From Halomonas heilongjiangensis (lineage in GTDB: Bacteria > Pseudomonadota > Gammaproteobacteria > Pseudomonadales > Halomonadaceae), in contig NZ_PNRE01000105.1 in NCBI RefSeq assembly GCF_002879645.1, positions 1-64,000 of the forward strand: 64,000 bases of DNA. The letters run 5' to 3'. Under the pieces are notes generated by a model. The model was not told the origin of the DNA and did no database searches. It saw only the letters and a program-made list of their open reading frames with translations. Both the position numbers and the translations under genes were made by a program. Shown here piece after piece: positions 1 through 11,181 of this stretch (position 1 is the stretch's first letter; each line of letters starts with the position of its first letter).

Positions 1-975
1 CTGCAGGAGAAACCCGGCCAGGCCGGCCGGCGGGAGAAGGCGGGCTGGTTCGCCCGTATCCGCTCGGGGCTCGGCAAGACCCGCGCCAACCTCTCCGACG
101 GCCTCGCCGGGCTCTTCCTCGGCAAGAAGCAGATCGACGACGAGCTGATGGAGGACCTCGAGACCCAGCTGCTGATGGCGGACGTGGGCATCGAGGCCAC
201 CACCGAGATCATCGACCGCCTCACCGAGCGGGTCTCGCGCAAGGAGCTCAAGGATCCCGAAGCGCTCTTCCGGGCGCTCCAGGACGAACTCGCGACCCTG
301 CTCGAGGCGGTCGCCAGGCCCCTCGAGCTGCCGCCGAAGGGGGAAGGGCCCTTCGTCATCCTGGTGGTGGGCGTCAACGGCGTGGGCAAGACCACCACCA
401 TCGGCAAGCTGACCCAGCGCTTCCAGCGCGAGGGTCGCAGCGTGATGCTGGCCGCCGGCGACACCTTCCGCGCCGCCGCCGTGGAGCAGCTCAAGGTCTG
501 GGGCGAGCGCAATGACGTGCCGGTGATCGCCCAGCACACCGGTGCCGACAGCGCCTCGGTGATCTATGACGCCGTGGCCGCGGCCACGGCGCGGGGCGTC
601 GACGTGCTGATCGCCGATACCGCCGGCCGCCTGCACAACAAGTCACACCTGATGGAGGAGCTGAAGAAGGTCCATCGGGTGATGGGCAAGCTCGATGCCG
701 CGGCGCCCCACGAGGTAATGCTGGTGCTCGACGCCGGCACCGGCCAGAACGCGCTGTCCCAGGCCAGCACCTTCAACGAGGCGGTGCCGATCACCGGCGT
801 GACCCTGACCAAGCTCGACGGCACCGCCAAGGGCGGCATCATCTTCGCCCTGGCCAAGCAGCTCGGTACGCCGATCCGTTTCATCGGGGTCGGCGAGTCG
901 CTCGATGACCTGCGCCCCTTCGTGGCGAGCGAGTTCGTCGATGCCCTCTTCGACCGGGACGCCGCCTCCGAATGA
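1..975 (+). CDS. ftsY: Signal recognition particle receptor FtsY (5' end cut by window)
   Basis: FtsY is the SRP receptor GTPase that docks ribosome-nascent chain complexes at the inner membrane and hands them to SecYEG. The frame is open from base 1, so the gene begins upstream of the window; 324 C-terminal residues are visible. They hold the helical N domain (LxKxRxxL-like start around visible residue 20) and the NG GTPase: P loop GVNGVGKTTT about visible residues 124-133, DTFRAAA, DTAGR and the guanine-specificity motif TLTKLDGTAKGG. The missing part should be the acidic A domain. An internal ATG at 148 lies inside the N domain and is not the start. The stop overlaps ftsE by four bases (ATGA), the usual ftsYEX arrangement. 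Confidence 0.97.
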   Translation: MQEKPGQAGRREKAGWFARIRSGLGKTRANLSDGLAGLFLGKKQIDDELMEDLETQLLMADVGIEATTEIIDRLTERVSRKELKDPEALFRALQDELATLLEAVARPLELPPKGEGPFVILVVGVNGVGKTTTIGKLTQRFQREGRSVMLAAGDTFRAAAVEQLKVWGERNDVPVIAQHTGADSASVIYDAVAAATARGVDVLIADTAGRLHNKSHLMEELKKVHRVMGKLDAAAPHEVMLVLDAGTGQNALSQASTFNEAVPITGVTLTKLDGTAKGGIIFALAKQLGTPIRFIGVGESLDDLRPFVASEFVDALFDRDAASE

Positions 976-1640
976 TCGCCTTCGAGCATGTCGGCAAGCG
1001 CTACGGGGGGCGCTTCGAGGCGCTCGCCAACATCGACTTTCGCGTACGCCGCGGCGAGATGGTCTTCCTCACCGGCCACTCCGGGGCCGGCAAGAGCTCG
1101 CTGCTGCGCCTGATCATGCGGCTCGAGCGGCCAACCCGGGGGCGGGTGCTGGTCGCCGGCCACGACATCGATCGGCTGCATCACACCCAGGTGCCCTTCT
1201 ACCGGCGCCAGATCGGCGTGGTCTTCCAGGACCACCAGTTGCTCTTCGATCGTTCCATCTACCACAACGTGGCCCTGCCGCTGGAGATCCAGGGCGTGGA
1301 GCCTCGTGAGGGCGCGCGGCGCGTGCGCGCGGCGCTGGACAAGGTGGGGCTGCTGCACCGCGAGAAGGCCTTGCCCATCGAGCTCTCCGGCGGCGAGCAG
1401 CAGCGCGTCGGCATCGCCCGGGCGGTGGTCAACAAGCCGGCACTGCTGCTCGCCGACGAGCCCACCGGTAACCTCGATCCCCAGCTCTCGGCCGATATCA
1501 TGGCGCTGTTCGAGGACTTCAACCGCATCGGCACCACGGTGATGATCGCCAGTCACGACCTGGCGCTGATCGCCCGCCTGCGCCACCGGGTGCTGCGCCT
1601 GCGCGACGGCCGCCTGGTCGCCGACGAGGAGGCCGCATGA
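972..1640 (+). CDS. ftsE: Cell division ATP-binding protein FtsE
   Basis: FtsE is the ABC-type ATPase that, with FtsX, drives periplasmic murein hydrolase activation (through EnvC) during septation. The 222 residues match the family length. Walker A GHSGAGKSS is at 35-43, the signature LSGGEQQR at 138-145 and Walker B ALLLADEP at 157-164, with the TGNLDP motif after it. The ATG at 972 overlaps the ftsY stop and the stop overlaps the ftsX start, so the three genes are translationally coupled. Assignment is firm from motifs and synteny. Confidence 0.97.
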   Translation: MIAFEHVGKRYGGRFEALANIDFRVRRGEMVFLTGHSGAGKSSLLRLIMRLERPTRGRVLVAGHDIDRLHHTQVPFYRRQIGVVFQDHQLLFDRSIYHNVALPLEIQGVEPREGARRVRAALDKVGLLHREKALPIELSGGEQQRVGIARAVVNKPALLLADEPTGNLDPQLSADIMALFEDFNRIGTTVMIASHDLALIARLRHRVLRLRDGRLVADEEAA

Positions 1641-2614
1641 ATCGCCGGCCGGCAGAGCCACCCCCCCGGGGGGCCCGCAGCCGTCGCACGCGCTCAGCGA
1701 GCCGCCTGCGTGGCTGGGCGCGCCACCACCGTGCCATGTGCCTGGACAGCGCCCGTCGCCTGATCCGCCGCCCCGTCGGCAGCCTGTTGACCATGCTGGC
1801 CATCGCCATCGCCCTGGTGCTGCCCGCCGCGCTCTGGCTGACCCTGGACAGCGCCCGGCTGCTCGATGCCGAGCTGGAGGAGAGTGCGACCCTGACCGTC
1901 TATCTCGAGCCCCGGGTGGAGGACGCCCAGGCGGCGCGCATCGACGAGGCCCTGGCCGCCCACGAGGGCGTGACGCGCACCCGGCTGATCACCGCCGCCG
2001 AGGGCATGGCCGAGTTCCAGCAGGCGCTGGGGCTCGCCGATGCCCTGGGCCGGCTCGAGGAGAATCCCCTGCCGGCCAGTGTGGTGGTGACCCCCGTCGA
2101 CCCGACCCCCGAGGCGGTGCGGGTACTGGCCGAACGGCTGGAGGCGGTTGCCGGTGTCGAGGAGGTGCGTCTCGACCTGGCCTGGATCGAGCGGCTGCGC
2201 CACCTGGCCGAGCTGGGGCGGCGCGTGGCCCTGGCGCTGGCGGTGCTGTTCGGCCTGGGGGTGCTGCTGGTGGTGGGCAATACCATTCGCCTCTCGGTGG
2301 AGAGCCGCCGCCAGGAGATCGAGGTGGTGACCCTGATCGGCGCCACCCATGCCTTCGTGCGTCGGCCCTTCATCTACAGCGGCGCCTGGTACGGCCTGGG
2401 GGGCGGGCTGCTCGCCTGGGGCTTGCTGACGCTTGGCAGCGGCTGGCTCGCCGCCCCGGTCTCGGCGCTCGCGGCCAGCTACGGCGCCAGCTTCAGCCTT
2501 CCCCGGCTGGGGGGCTCCGGCTCGGCAATGCTGCTCGTCTGTAGTACACTACTGGGCTGGTTGGGTGCCTGGATCGCGGTGAGCCGACATCTCGCGGAGG
2601 TGCGGCCGCGATAA
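1637..2614 (+). CDS. ftsX: Cell division membrane protein FtsX
   Basis: FtsX is the membrane partner of FtsE. The 325-residue protein has an arginine-rich cytoplasmic N-terminus (about 35 residues), one transmembrane helix near residues 52-72, a large periplasmic domain (about 75-190) and three further helices near 196-214, 250-268 and 296-315. This is the four-helix FtsX topology. Start chosen at the ATG that overlaps the ftsE stop by four bases. The short basic N-terminal extension is common in proteobacterial FtsX. Confidence 0.95.
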   Translation: MNRRPAEPPPRGARSRRTRSASRLRGWARHHRAMCLDSARRLIRRPVGSLLTMLAIAIALVLPAALWLTLDSARLLDAELEESATLTVYLEPRVEDAQAARIDEALAAHEGVTRTRLITAAEGMAEFQQALGLADALGRLEENPLPASVVVTPVDPTPEAVRVLAERLEAVAGVEEVRLDLAWIERLRHLAELGRRVALALAVLFGLGVLLVVGNTIRLSVESRRQEIEVVTLIGATHAFVRRPFIYSGAWYGLGGGLLAWGLLTLGSGWLAAPVSALAASYGASFSLPRLGGSGSAMLLVCSTLLGWLGAWIAVSRHLAEVRPR

Positions 2615-2692
2615 AGGGCGGCGGTGCGGGCGCGAAGAGCGGAGGCTCGGCCGCAACGAGGCGCCGTCCCTCGTCCCGCGGAGGCGATACGG

Positions 2693-2721
2693 TTGCCGAG
2701 CCAGTCACCCAGTCGTATATT
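2693..2721 (+). promoter_or_regulatory. Candidate sigma-70 promoter of rpoH
   Basis: TTGCCG at 2693-2698 and TATATT at 2716-2721 are separated by exactly 17 bases, in the short ftsX-rpoH gap. The match is 5 of 6 at -10 and 4 of 6 at -35. Transcription would start about 2728, giving an rpoH leader of roughly 110 bases. Confidence 0.55.
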
Positions 2722-2744
2722 CGCTGGAGATCAGTCGAATCGGC

Positions 2745-2772
2745 GGAACATTCTCCGGCCTCTGCCATCAAA
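2745..2772 (+). promoter_or_regulatory. Candidate sigma-E promoter of rpoH
   Basis: GGAACAT at 2745-2751 followed after 16 bases by TCAAA at 2768-2772 resembles the RpoE consensus (GGAACTT, 16 bases, TCAAA). In E. coli one rpoH promoter depends on sigma E, so a site here makes biological sense. This is a pattern match only. Confidence 0.45.
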
Positions 2773-2836
2773 GGCAGCGATACCAGACATCATACTTGGG
2801 CCAAGACTCTGGCTTAGAGAAGGAGACAACCTGCAC

Positions 2837-3703
2837 ATGAGCACCAGTCTTCTGCCGGTGGGCCACCTCTCCCCGGGACATGACCTCAACGGCTATATCC
2901 AGGCGGTCAACGGCATTCCGATGCTGACCGCCGACGAGGAGCGTGAGCTGGCCTTCCGCCTGCACGACGAGGGCGACCTCGAGGCGGCGCGTCGCCTGGT
3001 GCTGTCGCACCTGCGCTTCGTGGTGCATATCGCCCGCAGCTATTCCGGCTACGGCCTGCCCCAGGCGGACCTGATCCAGGAGGGCAACGTCGGCCTGATG
3101 AAGGCGGTCAAGCGCTTCGACCCCAACCAGGGCGTACGGCTGGTCTCCTTCGCCGTGCACTGGATCAAGGCCGAGATTCACGAGTTCGTGCTGCGCAACT
3201 GGCGTATCGTCAAGATCGCCACCACCAAGGCCCAGCGCAAGCTGTTCTTCAACTTGCGCAGCGCCAAGAAGCGCCTGGCCTGGCTCAACAACGACGAGGT
3301 CGATGCCATCGCCCGCGATCTCGACGTCAAGCCCGAGGTGGTGCGCGAGATGGAGGGCCGCCTGTCGGCCCACGATGCCGGCTTCGATGCCTCGCCCGGC
3401 GACGACGATGAGTCCGCCTGGCAGGCCCCCGTGCACTTCCTCGACGATGCCGCCGCCGATCCGGCCACCCAGCTCGAGGACAGCGACTGGGAGGGCGATG
3501 CCACCCGTCGCCTGCGGCACGCCCTGGAGGAGCTCGACGAGCGCTCCCGGGACATCCTGCAGCGTCGCTGGCTCTCCGAGCACAAGGCCACGCTGCACGA
3601 GCTGGCCGACGTCTACGGCGTCTCCGCCGAGCGCATCCGCCAGCTCGAGAAGAACGCCATGAAGAAGATTCGCCTGCAGATCGGCGATACCCTGGCGGCC
3701 TGA
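2837..3703 (+). CDS. rpoH: RNA polymerase heat-shock sigma factor RpoH (sigma 32)
   Basis: RpoH directs RNA polymerase to heat-shock promoters. The 288-residue protein has sigma-70 regions 1.2-2.4 ([52 protein letters not shown]), the diagnostic RpoH box QRKLFFNLR just after region 2.4, and a region 4 helix-turn-helix ([19 protein letters not shown]). The frame is open upstream to 2624, but ATG 2837 is chosen because AGGAG at 2821-2825 lies 11 bases before it and homology begins there. It follows ftsYEX, as in many gammaproteobacteria, and ends at a strong terminator. Confidence 0.97.
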   Translation: MSTSLLPVGHLSPGHDLNGYIQAVNGIPMLTADEERELAFRLHDEGDLEAARRLVLSHLRFVVHIARSYSGYGLPQADLIQEGNVGLMKAVKRFDPNQGVRLVSFAVHWIKAEIHEFVLRNWRIVKIATTKAQRKLFFNLRSAKKRLAWLNNDEVDAIARDLDVKPEVVREMEGRLSAHDAGFDASPGDDDESAWQAPVHFLDDAAADPATQLEDSDWEGDATRRLRHALEELDERSRDILQRRWLSEHKATLHELADVYGVSAERIRQLEKNAMKKIRLQIGDTLAA

Positions 3704-3730
3704 TCGCACGCCGCCACAAGGGTCCCCGCG

Positions 3731-3759
3731 AAGGAGCCCCGGCACTGCCGGGGCTCCTT
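3731..3759. terminator. Bidirectional terminator between rpoH and slmA
   Basis: A 12-bp perfect stem (AAGGAGCCCCGG / CCGGGGCTCCTT) with a five-base loop lies between the convergent rpoH and slmA stops. There is no long U tract on either side, but the position and stem strength fit a terminator for both genes. Confidence 0.7.
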
Positions 3760-3770
3760 GCGTTCGGGGA

Positions 3771-4388
3771 TCAGGCGCCGGCCAGCTGGGGCGCCTCCCT
3801 GAGCAGTTGCGCCGAGAGCAGCGTCCACTGCTCGTCCCAGTGCTCGGTGGGGCGGCGGCGGAAGTCGCTGCGCACGTACTGGGAGATGCGCCCTTCGGCC
3901 TGGGCCAGCAGCAGGTTGGCCGTCGCCGAGACCGGCAGGGTGGGGCGCCGCCCCTCGCGCAGCTCGGCCTCGCGCAGGATCTGCTTGAGCTGGGTCTCGA
4001 GTCGCTCGAACAGCTGGTGGATGCGCAGCCGCAGGCGGGCGGTCTCGCCGGTCAGGGCGTCGCCGCCGAGCAGGCGGGAGAGCCCCGGGTTCTTCTCGGC
4101 GAAGCCCAGCAGCAGACCGAGGACCTGGCCGCAGCGCGGGACGGCGTGGGGCTCCTGGTCGAGGATGCGGCTGATGCGTTCGAACAGGGACGCCTCGATG
4201 AACTCGATGAGCCCCTCGAACATGCGCGCCTTGCTGGGGAAGTGGCGGTAGAGGGCGGCCTCCGAGACGCCGACCTGGCGGGCCAGGGCGGCCACGGTGA
4301 TGCGCTTGCCGCTGTCTTCCTCCAGCATCAGCGCGAGCGCCTGGAGGATCTGCTCGCGGCGGCTGGGGGTGGGGGTTTCCTGCGTCAT
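3771..4388 (-). CDS. slmA: Nucleoid occlusion factor SlmA (TetR-fold)
   Basis: SlmA binds chromosomal DNA and blocks FtsZ assembly over the nucleoid. The 205-residue protein has a TetR-type N-terminal helix-turn-helix ([20 protein letters not shown], about residues 30-49) followed by the all-helical dimer domain; the sequence [17 protein letters not shown] is characteristic of SlmA rather than of drug-efflux TetR regulators. Start at ATG 4388 is preferred over the upstream in-frame start at 4502, because conservation begins at MTQETP. It sits downstream of argB, the usual SlmA neighbourhood. Confidence is high for the family and good for the SlmA name. Confidence 0.9.
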   Translation of the reverse strand: MTQETPTPSRREQILQALALMLEEDSGKRITVAALARQVGVSEAALYRHFPSKARMFEGLIEFIEASLFERISRILDQEPHAVPRCGQVLGLLLGFAEKNPGLSRLLGGDALTGETARLRLRIHQLFERLETQLKQILREAELREGRRPTLPVSATANLLLAQAEGRISQYVRSDFRRRPTEHWDEQWTLLSAQLLREAPQLAGA

Positions 4389-4473
4389 ATCGGTCTTTTC
4401 TTTTATGTGGTCGCACCATCCTAATCCCGGGCCCGTCGCGGTGCAAAACCCGTGACGGGCCCCCGTTCCGGGA

Positions 4474-6857
<2,384 letters not shown>

Positions 6858-6888
6858 CTGATCAATCCCTCGTTGGAGCCCGAACGGC

Positions 6889-7368
6889 TCAGTGTCTTCC
6901 CGAACTGCCGAAGCCGCCTTCGCCCCGGGCGCTGGCGGCGAAATCGTCGACGACCCGCAGTTCGGCCTGCACCACGGGAACAAGCACGTACTGTGCCAGT
7001 CGTTCGAAGGGCTCGAGCACGAAGGGGGCACTGCCGCGGTTCCACACCGAGACCATCAGCTCGCCCTGGTAGTCGGAGTCGATCAGCCCCACCAGGTTGC
7101 CGAGCACGATGCCGTGCTTGTGGCCGAGCCCCGAGCGGGGCAGGATCATGCCGGCCAGCCCCGGGTCGCCGATATGGATGGCGAGCCCGGTGCGCACCAG
7201 CTCGCACTGGCCCGGGGCCAGGGTCAGGGGCGTGTCGAGCAGGGCGCGCAGGTCCATGCCGGCGGAGCCCTCGGTGGCGTAATGGGGCAGGTAATCGCTC
7301 AGGCGCGGGTCGAGCAGCTTGACGGCCAGGCGAGGCTTGGCGGACGGGCGTTCGGCGGTGTCGGGCAT
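6889..7368 (-). CDS. dut: dUTP diphosphatase
   Basis: Dut hydrolyses dUTP to dUMP, keeping uracil out of DNA and feeding thymidylate synthesis. All five trimeric dUTPase motifs are present in the 159 residues: [30 protein letters not shown], and the glycine-rich C-terminal GEGGFGSSG. The N-terminus is a few residues longer than the E. coli enzyme. It lies between coaBC and algC on the same strand. Confidence 0.97.
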   Translation of the reverse strand: MPDTAERPSAKPRLAVKLLDPRLSDYLPHYATEGSAGMDLRALLDTPLTLAPGQCELVRTGLAIHIGDPGLAGMILPRSGLGHKHGIVLGNLVGLIDSDYQGELMVSVWNRGSAPFVLEPFERLAQYVLVPVVQAELRVVDDFAASARGEGGFGSSGRH

Positions 7369-7395
7369 CGGAAGTCCTTGCGGAATCGGGGGGTG

Positions 7396-8727
7396 TCAGG
7401 GGTGTCGAGGCGCCTGCAGGCAGGCCAGGGCGCGCTGGATCACGGCCATGGCGAGTTGTGACTTGGGCTGGGGGGCGAGGTCGTCACGGCCCAGGGTGTC
7501 GCCATCTCGCCACAGGATCAGGGCGGCATTGTCGTCGGCGCCGAAGCCGAGGCCCGCCCGGGAGACGTCGTTGGCGACGATCATGTCCAGTTTCTTGCGG
7601 GTCAGCTTGTCCCGGGCATAGGCCTCGAGGTCGCGGGTCTCGGCGGCGAAGCCGACCACCAGCGGGCGTGGCGCATTCGACGGGCGGCGGCTCGCCACCT
7701 CGGCGATGATGTCGGGGTTCTTGACCAGGGTGAGGGTCAGGCCGTCCTTGCCCTCGCGCTTCTTGATCTTGTGCTCGGCCGGCGCCTCGGCGCGATAGTC
7801 GGCCACGGCGGCACAGCCGATGAAGATGTCGCTGTCGGGGGCGAGCCGCTGGGCGGCATCGTGCATCTCGCGGGCCGTCTCCACATCGAGACGCTCGACC
7901 CCCTCGGGGGTGGGCAGGGTCACCGGGCCGCTGATCAGTCGTACCGTCGCGCCGAGGCGCGCCGCGGCGGCGGCCAGGGCGTAGCCCATCTTGCCCGAGC
8001 TGTGGTTGGAGAGGTAGCGCACCGGGTCGAGCGGCTCCCGGGTGGGGCCGGCGGTGATGGTGATGGTCAGGCCGTCGGCCTCGCCTGCGGTCGGTGCGGC
8101 ATCGGGCGTCATGGCTGGCGCGGCTTCGGGCGCCATGGCCGGCGCGGCTTCGGGTGCCATGGACAGCAGCTCGTCGATGATCTCCTCGGGTTCCAGCATG
8201 CGCCCCGGGCCCACGTCGCCGCAGGCCTGGTCGCCGCTGGCCGGCCCCAGCAGGTGCCAGCCGTCTGCCTCGAGCCGGGCGGCATTGCGCCCCGTCGCCG
8301 GGTGGCGCCACATGGCCTGGTTCATGGCCGGGGCCATCACCTTCTCGGCCTCGCTGGCCAGGCAGAGGGTGGTCAGCAGGTCGTCCGCCATGCCAAGCGC
8401 CAGGCGTGCCATCAGGTCGGCGGTGGCCGGGGCGATGAGAATGAGCTCGGCCCAGCGGGCCAGCTCGATATGGCCCATGCCGGCCTCGGCCTCCGGGTCG
8501 AGCAGCGAGGTGCGCACCGGCTCGCCGGTCAGCGCCTGCAGGGTCAGCGGCGTGATGAAGGCCTGGGCGCCCTCGGTCATGACCACGCGCACCTCGCAGC
8601 CCGCCTGTTTCAGCAGGCGGGCGAGCTGGGCGCTCTTGTAGGCGGCGATGCCGGCGCTGATGCCGAGCAGGATGCGTCGGCCAGCGAGCTGGCGGCCGGT
8701 GATCCGGGGGCCTGACGGCGTTGACAT
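7396..8727 (-). CDS. coaBC: Phosphopantothenoylcysteine synthetase/decarboxylase CoaBC (Dfp)
   Basis: The bifunctional protein makes 4'-phosphopantetheine for coenzyme A: CoaB ligates cysteine to phosphopantothenate and CoaC (FMN) decarboxylates the product. In the 443 residues the CoaC half has GISAGIAAYK, the catalytic His in GMGHIEL, PAMNQAMW and the Cys loop GDQACGDVGPGRM; the CoaB half has ITAGPTREPLDPVR, NHSSGKMG and the KIKK motif. It is about 37 residues longer than E. coli Dfp because of an Ala/Pro/Met/Glu-rich linker built from a 24-bp tandem repeat. Start ATG 8727 is chosen by homology; the frame is open upstream. Confidence 0.95.
   Translation of the reverse strand: MSTPSGPRITGRQLAGRRILLGISAGIAAYKSAQLARLLKQAGCEVRVVMTEGAQAFITPLTLQALTGEPVRTSLLDPEAEAGMGHIELARWAELILIAPATADLMARLALGMADDLLTTLCLASEAEKVMAPAMNQAMWRHPATGRNAARLEADGWHLLGPASGDQACGDVGPGRMLEPEEIIDELLSMAPEAAPAMAPEAAPAMTPDAAPTAGEADGLTITITAGPTREPLDPVRYLSNHSSGKMGYALAAAAARLGATVRLISGPVTLPTPEGVERLDVETAREMHDAAQRLAPDSDIFIGCAAVADYRAEAPAEHKIKKREGKDGLTLTLVKNPDIIAEVASRRPSNAPRPLVVGFAAETRDLEAYARDKLTRKKLDMIVANDVSRAGLGFGADDNAALILWRDGDTLGRDDLAPQPKSQLAMAVIQRALACLQAPRHP
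8101..8165. repeat. 24-bp tandem repeat in the coaBC linker
   Basis: Two full units and a partial third of a 24-base repeat (starting at 8101, 8125 and 8149) encode the repeated octapeptide APEAAPAM with small changes. The repeat keeps the reading frame and lies between the decarboxylase and synthetase domains. Confidence 0.75.
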
Positions 8728-8784
8728 GGACGAGATCCGGGCGGCTATCCAGTCGCCTACCTTACCACCGGCGCGGTGCCTTGC

Positions 8785-8814
8785 GTAGCCGCGGCGGCGT
8801 CGCCGAGCGGCTAC
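8785..8814. repeat. Inverted repeat in the coaBC-radC divergent region
   Basis: GTAGCCGC at 8785-8792 and GCGGCTAC at 8807-8814 form an 8-bp stem with a 14-base loop, between the divergent coaBC and radC starts. It could be an operator or a leader hairpin; nothing in the sequence decides this. Confidence 0.3.
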
Positions 8815-8860
8815 ACTGAACCGTGACGCAAGGGAGACAATGGCCTGCAGGGAGGCGAGA

Positions 8861-9535
8861 ATGGCGATCCGTGACTGGCCGGAGGGCGAGCGCCCCCGGG
8901 AGAAACTGCTGGCGCTGGGGCCCGAGGCGCTGTCGGATGCCGAGTTGCTGGCGATCTTCCTCCGGGTCGGGGTGCGTGGGCGCTCGGCGGTGGACCTGGC
9001 CCGCGACCTGCTCGGCGCCTTCGGCGGGCTGCGGCCGCTGCTCGAGGCCGACCGCGAACGCTTCTGCGCCGAGCATGGCCTGGGCATGGCCAAGTTCGTG
9101 CAGCTGCAGGCGACCCTCGAGCTGTCGCGGCGGCACCTGGCCTGCCAGCTGGGCCGGGGCGACGCCCTGACCTCGCCGTCGCTGGTGCGGGCCTATCTCG
9201 CCGCGCAACTGCGCCACCTGGGCCACGAGGAGTTCGCCGCGCTCTTCCTCGACAGCCAGCACCGGGTGATCCGCTTCGAGTCGCTGTTTCGCGGCACCCT
9301 GGACAGCGCCTCGGTCTATCCCCGGGAGGTGGCCCGTCGGGCACTGGAGCTCGGCGCCGGCGCCATGATCTTCGCCCACAACCACCCGTCCGGTGTCGCC
9401 GAGCCCAGCGACGCCGACCGGCGCATCACCGAGCGGCTGCGCGAGGCGCTGGGGTTGTTCGAGATCCGCGTGCTGGACCATTTCGTCGTCGGCGACGGCG
9501 AGGTGGTGTCCTTCGCCGAGCGCGGCTGGATTTAA
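8861..9535 (+). CDS. radC: RadC/JAB1-MPN domain protein
   Basis: The 224-residue RadC family protein has an N-terminal helix-hairpin-helix region ([14 protein letters not shown]) and a C-terminal JAMM metalloprotease-like domain with HNHPSG, Asp in EPSDAD and an upstream Glu. The old DNA-repair assignment is unsupported, and no firm cellular role is known. ATG 8861 is chosen because GGAGG at 8851-8855 precedes it at good spacing and homology begins at MAIRDWP; an in-frame ATG at 8840 would add seven residues. It lies opposite coaBC and before rpmB, as in many gammaproteobacteria. Confidence 0.93.
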   Translation: MAIRDWPEGERPREKLLALGPEALSDAELLAIFLRVGVRGRSAVDLARDLLGAFGGLRPLLEADRERFCAEHGLGMAKFVQLQATLELSRRHLACQLGRGDALTSPSLVRAYLAAQLRHLGHEEFAALFLDSQHRVIRFESLFRGTLDSASVYPREVARRALELGAGAMIFAHNHPSGVAEPSDADRRITERLREALGLFEIRVLDHFVVGDGEVVSFAERGWI

Positions 9536-9611
9536 CGCGCCTCCTCGCCGACCCTTGCCCCCGGAGAAGCCCGACAAGTTCACGAGAATTGCGCGAAGCG
9601 AGGCAAGGTTC

Positions 9612-9640
9612 TTGCTTGCGGGGGGGCATTCTGCTATAAA
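9612..9640 (+). promoter_or_regulatory. Promoter of the rpmB-rpmG operon
   Basis: TTGCTT at 9612-9617, a 17-base spacer and TATAAA at 9635-9640, with TG one base upstream of the -10 (extended -10). The A+T-rich patch stands out from its surroundings. The predicted leader is about 105 bases. Confidence 0.75.
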
Positions 9641-9750
9641 GTGCAGCCTTTGAATTCCCTTGGGTCAAATGAAACGGGGACGTCCCGGTTTGCCCGACAG
9701 GTTTTGAACACTCAGGTACTGACTACCTGGCCAAGCGGTTGGAGGCTCCC

Positions 9751-9987
9751 ATGTCAAAAGTATGTCAGGTTACCGGCAAGCGCCCGGTGACTGGTAACAA
9801 CGTTTCACACTCCCAGCGCAAGACCCGCCGTCGTTTCTTGCCGAACCTGCACAGCCACCGTTTCTGGGTGGAGTCCGAGAAGCGCTTCGTCAGGCTGCGC
9901 GTCTCCTCCAAGGGCATGCGCATCATCGACAAGAAGGGCATCGAGGCGGTGCTCAGCGACATCCGCAAGCGCGGCGAAGCCGTCTAA
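9751..9987 (+). CDS. rpmB: 50S ribosomal protein L28
   Basis: L28 is a large-subunit ribosomal protein. The 78 residues equal the E. coli length and contain the typical start [12 protein letters not shown] and the basic segment [14 protein letters not shown] 9751 has GGAGG at 9741-9745; an in-frame ATG at 9739 is upstream of that site and is rejected. It is followed 26 bases later by rpmG, the usual pair. Confidence 0.98.
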   Translation: MSKVCQVTGKRPVTGNNVSHSQRKTRRRFLPNLHSHRFWVESEKRFVRLRVSSKGMRIIDKKGIEAVLSDIRKRGEAV

Positions 9988-10013
9988 GCGATCCACCGAG
10001 GGAGCAAGCAGTC

Positions 10014-10169
10014 ATGCGTGACAAGATCAAGCTGGTGTCCAGCGCCGGTACCGGCCACTACTACACCACCGACAAGAACAAGCGGAACACCCCGGACAAG
10101 CTCGAGTTCAAGAAGTACGATCCGGTGGTCCGCCAGCACGTGATGTACAAGGAAGCCAAGATCAAGTAA
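10014..10169 (+). CDS. rpmG: 50S ribosomal protein L33
   Basis: The 51-residue product begins [19 protein letters not shown] and ends YKEAKIK, a typical L33. It has no cysteines, so it is the zinc-independent (C-minus) form. GAGGGAG precedes the ATG at 10014. It is cotranscribed with rpmB and is followed by a hairpin. Confidence 0.97.
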   Translation: MRDKIKLVSSAGTGHYYTTDKNKRNTPDKLEFKKYDPVVRQHVMYKEAKIK

Positions 10170-10209
10170 GCCTTGGTCGTCTTCCGCAGGTGTTCAAGCC
10201 TGTCCTTCT

Positions 10210-10234
10210 GAACCCGGCTGACTAAGCCGGGTTC
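10210..10234 (+). terminator. Terminator after rpmBG
   Basis: GAACCCGGCT / AGCCGGGTTC form a 10-bp stem with a five-base loop. The downstream T run is short and interrupted, so termination may be partial. Confidence 0.6.
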
Positions 10235-10280
10235 AGGCGTTTGTGGAGGCCACCGGCGGCCGAGCGGAGCGAGAGACCCG

Positions 10281-11117
10281 ATGCCCGAACTGCCCGAAGT
10301 CGAGACCACCCGCCGCGGTATCGCGCCCCATGTGGAAGGCCGCGAGATCACCGAGGTGATCGTGCGGCAGTCGCGCCTGCGCGTGCCGGTGCCGGCGGAT
10401 CTCGTCGAGCGCCTGGTCGGGGCGCGCATCGGCGTGCTTTCCCGCCGCGCCAAGTACCTGCTGGTGCCGTTCTCGTCGCCCGGGCCGGACGGGATGGGGG
10501 CGACCCTGCTCTGGCACCTGGGCATGTCCGGCAGCCTGCGCATCGCCCGGCTCGGCGAGCTGCCGAAGAAGCACGACCATCTCGACCTGGTGCTCGACGA
10601 CGGGGCCATCCTGCGTTACCACGACCCGCGCCGCTTCGGGTTCGTCGACTGGCTGGCCGGAACCGACGAGAGCGACCCGCGGCTGGCCCGCCTGGGGCCG
10701 GAGCCGCTCTCCGACGCCTTCGACGGCGAGCGGCTGTTCGCCCGCTCCCGTGGGCGGCGGCTGGCGGTGAAGCCCTTCCTGATGGACAACGCCGTGGTGG
10801 TGGGGGTCGGCAACATCTACGCCGCCGAGGCGCTGTTCCTGGCCGGCATCGACCCGCGCCGGGCCGCCGGCCGCATCTCCCGGGAGCGCTACGATGCACT
10901 TGCCGCGGCCGTGCGCGAGGTGCTGGCCGCCGCCATCACCCAGGGCGGCACCACCCTGCGCGACTTCGTCGGCGGCACCGGCGAGCCCGGCTACTTTGCC
11001 CAGCGCCTCAACGTCTATGGCCGCGACGGCCAGCCCTGTCGTCGCTGCGGCGCTGAGCTGCGCCTGGTGACCCTCGGCCAGCGGGCCAGCGTGTTCTGTG
11101 GCAGCTGCCAGACCTGA
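10281..11117 (+). CDS. mutM: Formamidopyrimidine-DNA glycosylase (Fpg)
   Basis: MutM removes 8-oxoguanine and formamidopyrimidines by beta,delta-elimination. The mature N-terminus [12 protein letters not shown] carries the catalytic Pro and Glu after Met removal. The 278-residue protein has the H2TH region ([19 protein letters not shown]) and the C-terminal zinc finger with CRRC and CGSC pairs; the active-site Arg lies in the finger turn (LGQRASVF). It follows rpmBG, a conserved order, and is probably expressed by read-through from or a weak promoter after the hairpin at 10210-10234. Confidence 0.97.
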   Translation: MPELPEVETTRRGIAPHVEGREITEVIVRQSRLRVPVPADLVERLVGARIGVLSRRAKYLLVPFSSPGPDGMGATLLWHLGMSGSLRIARLGELPKKHDHLDLVLDDGAILRYHDPRRFGFVDWLAGTDESDPRLARLGPEPLSDAFDGERLFARSRGRRLAVKPFLMDNAVVVGVGNIYAAEALFLAGIDPRRAAGRISRERYDALAAAVREVLAAAITQGGTTLRDFVGGTGEPGYFAQRLNVYGRDGQPCRRCGAELRLVTLGQRASVFCGSCQT

Positions 11118-11120
11118 TAG

Positions 11121-11132
11121 CACCGCGCGGTG
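11121..11132. repeat. Palindrome downstream of mutM
   Basis: CACCGCGCGGTG is a perfect 12-base palindrome four bases after the mutM stop, with no T run. It may be a weak terminator or nothing. Confidence 0.25.
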
Positions 11133-11181
11133 AGATCACCGCCACTTCCTCTTCTCCATCTCTTCTCCACGAGACAAGTCC

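Noticed and set aside
3771-4388. Generic TetR repressor of an efflux pump
   Set aside because: The argB neighbourhood and the [17 protein letters not shown] region fit SlmA; no transporter gene is adjacent.
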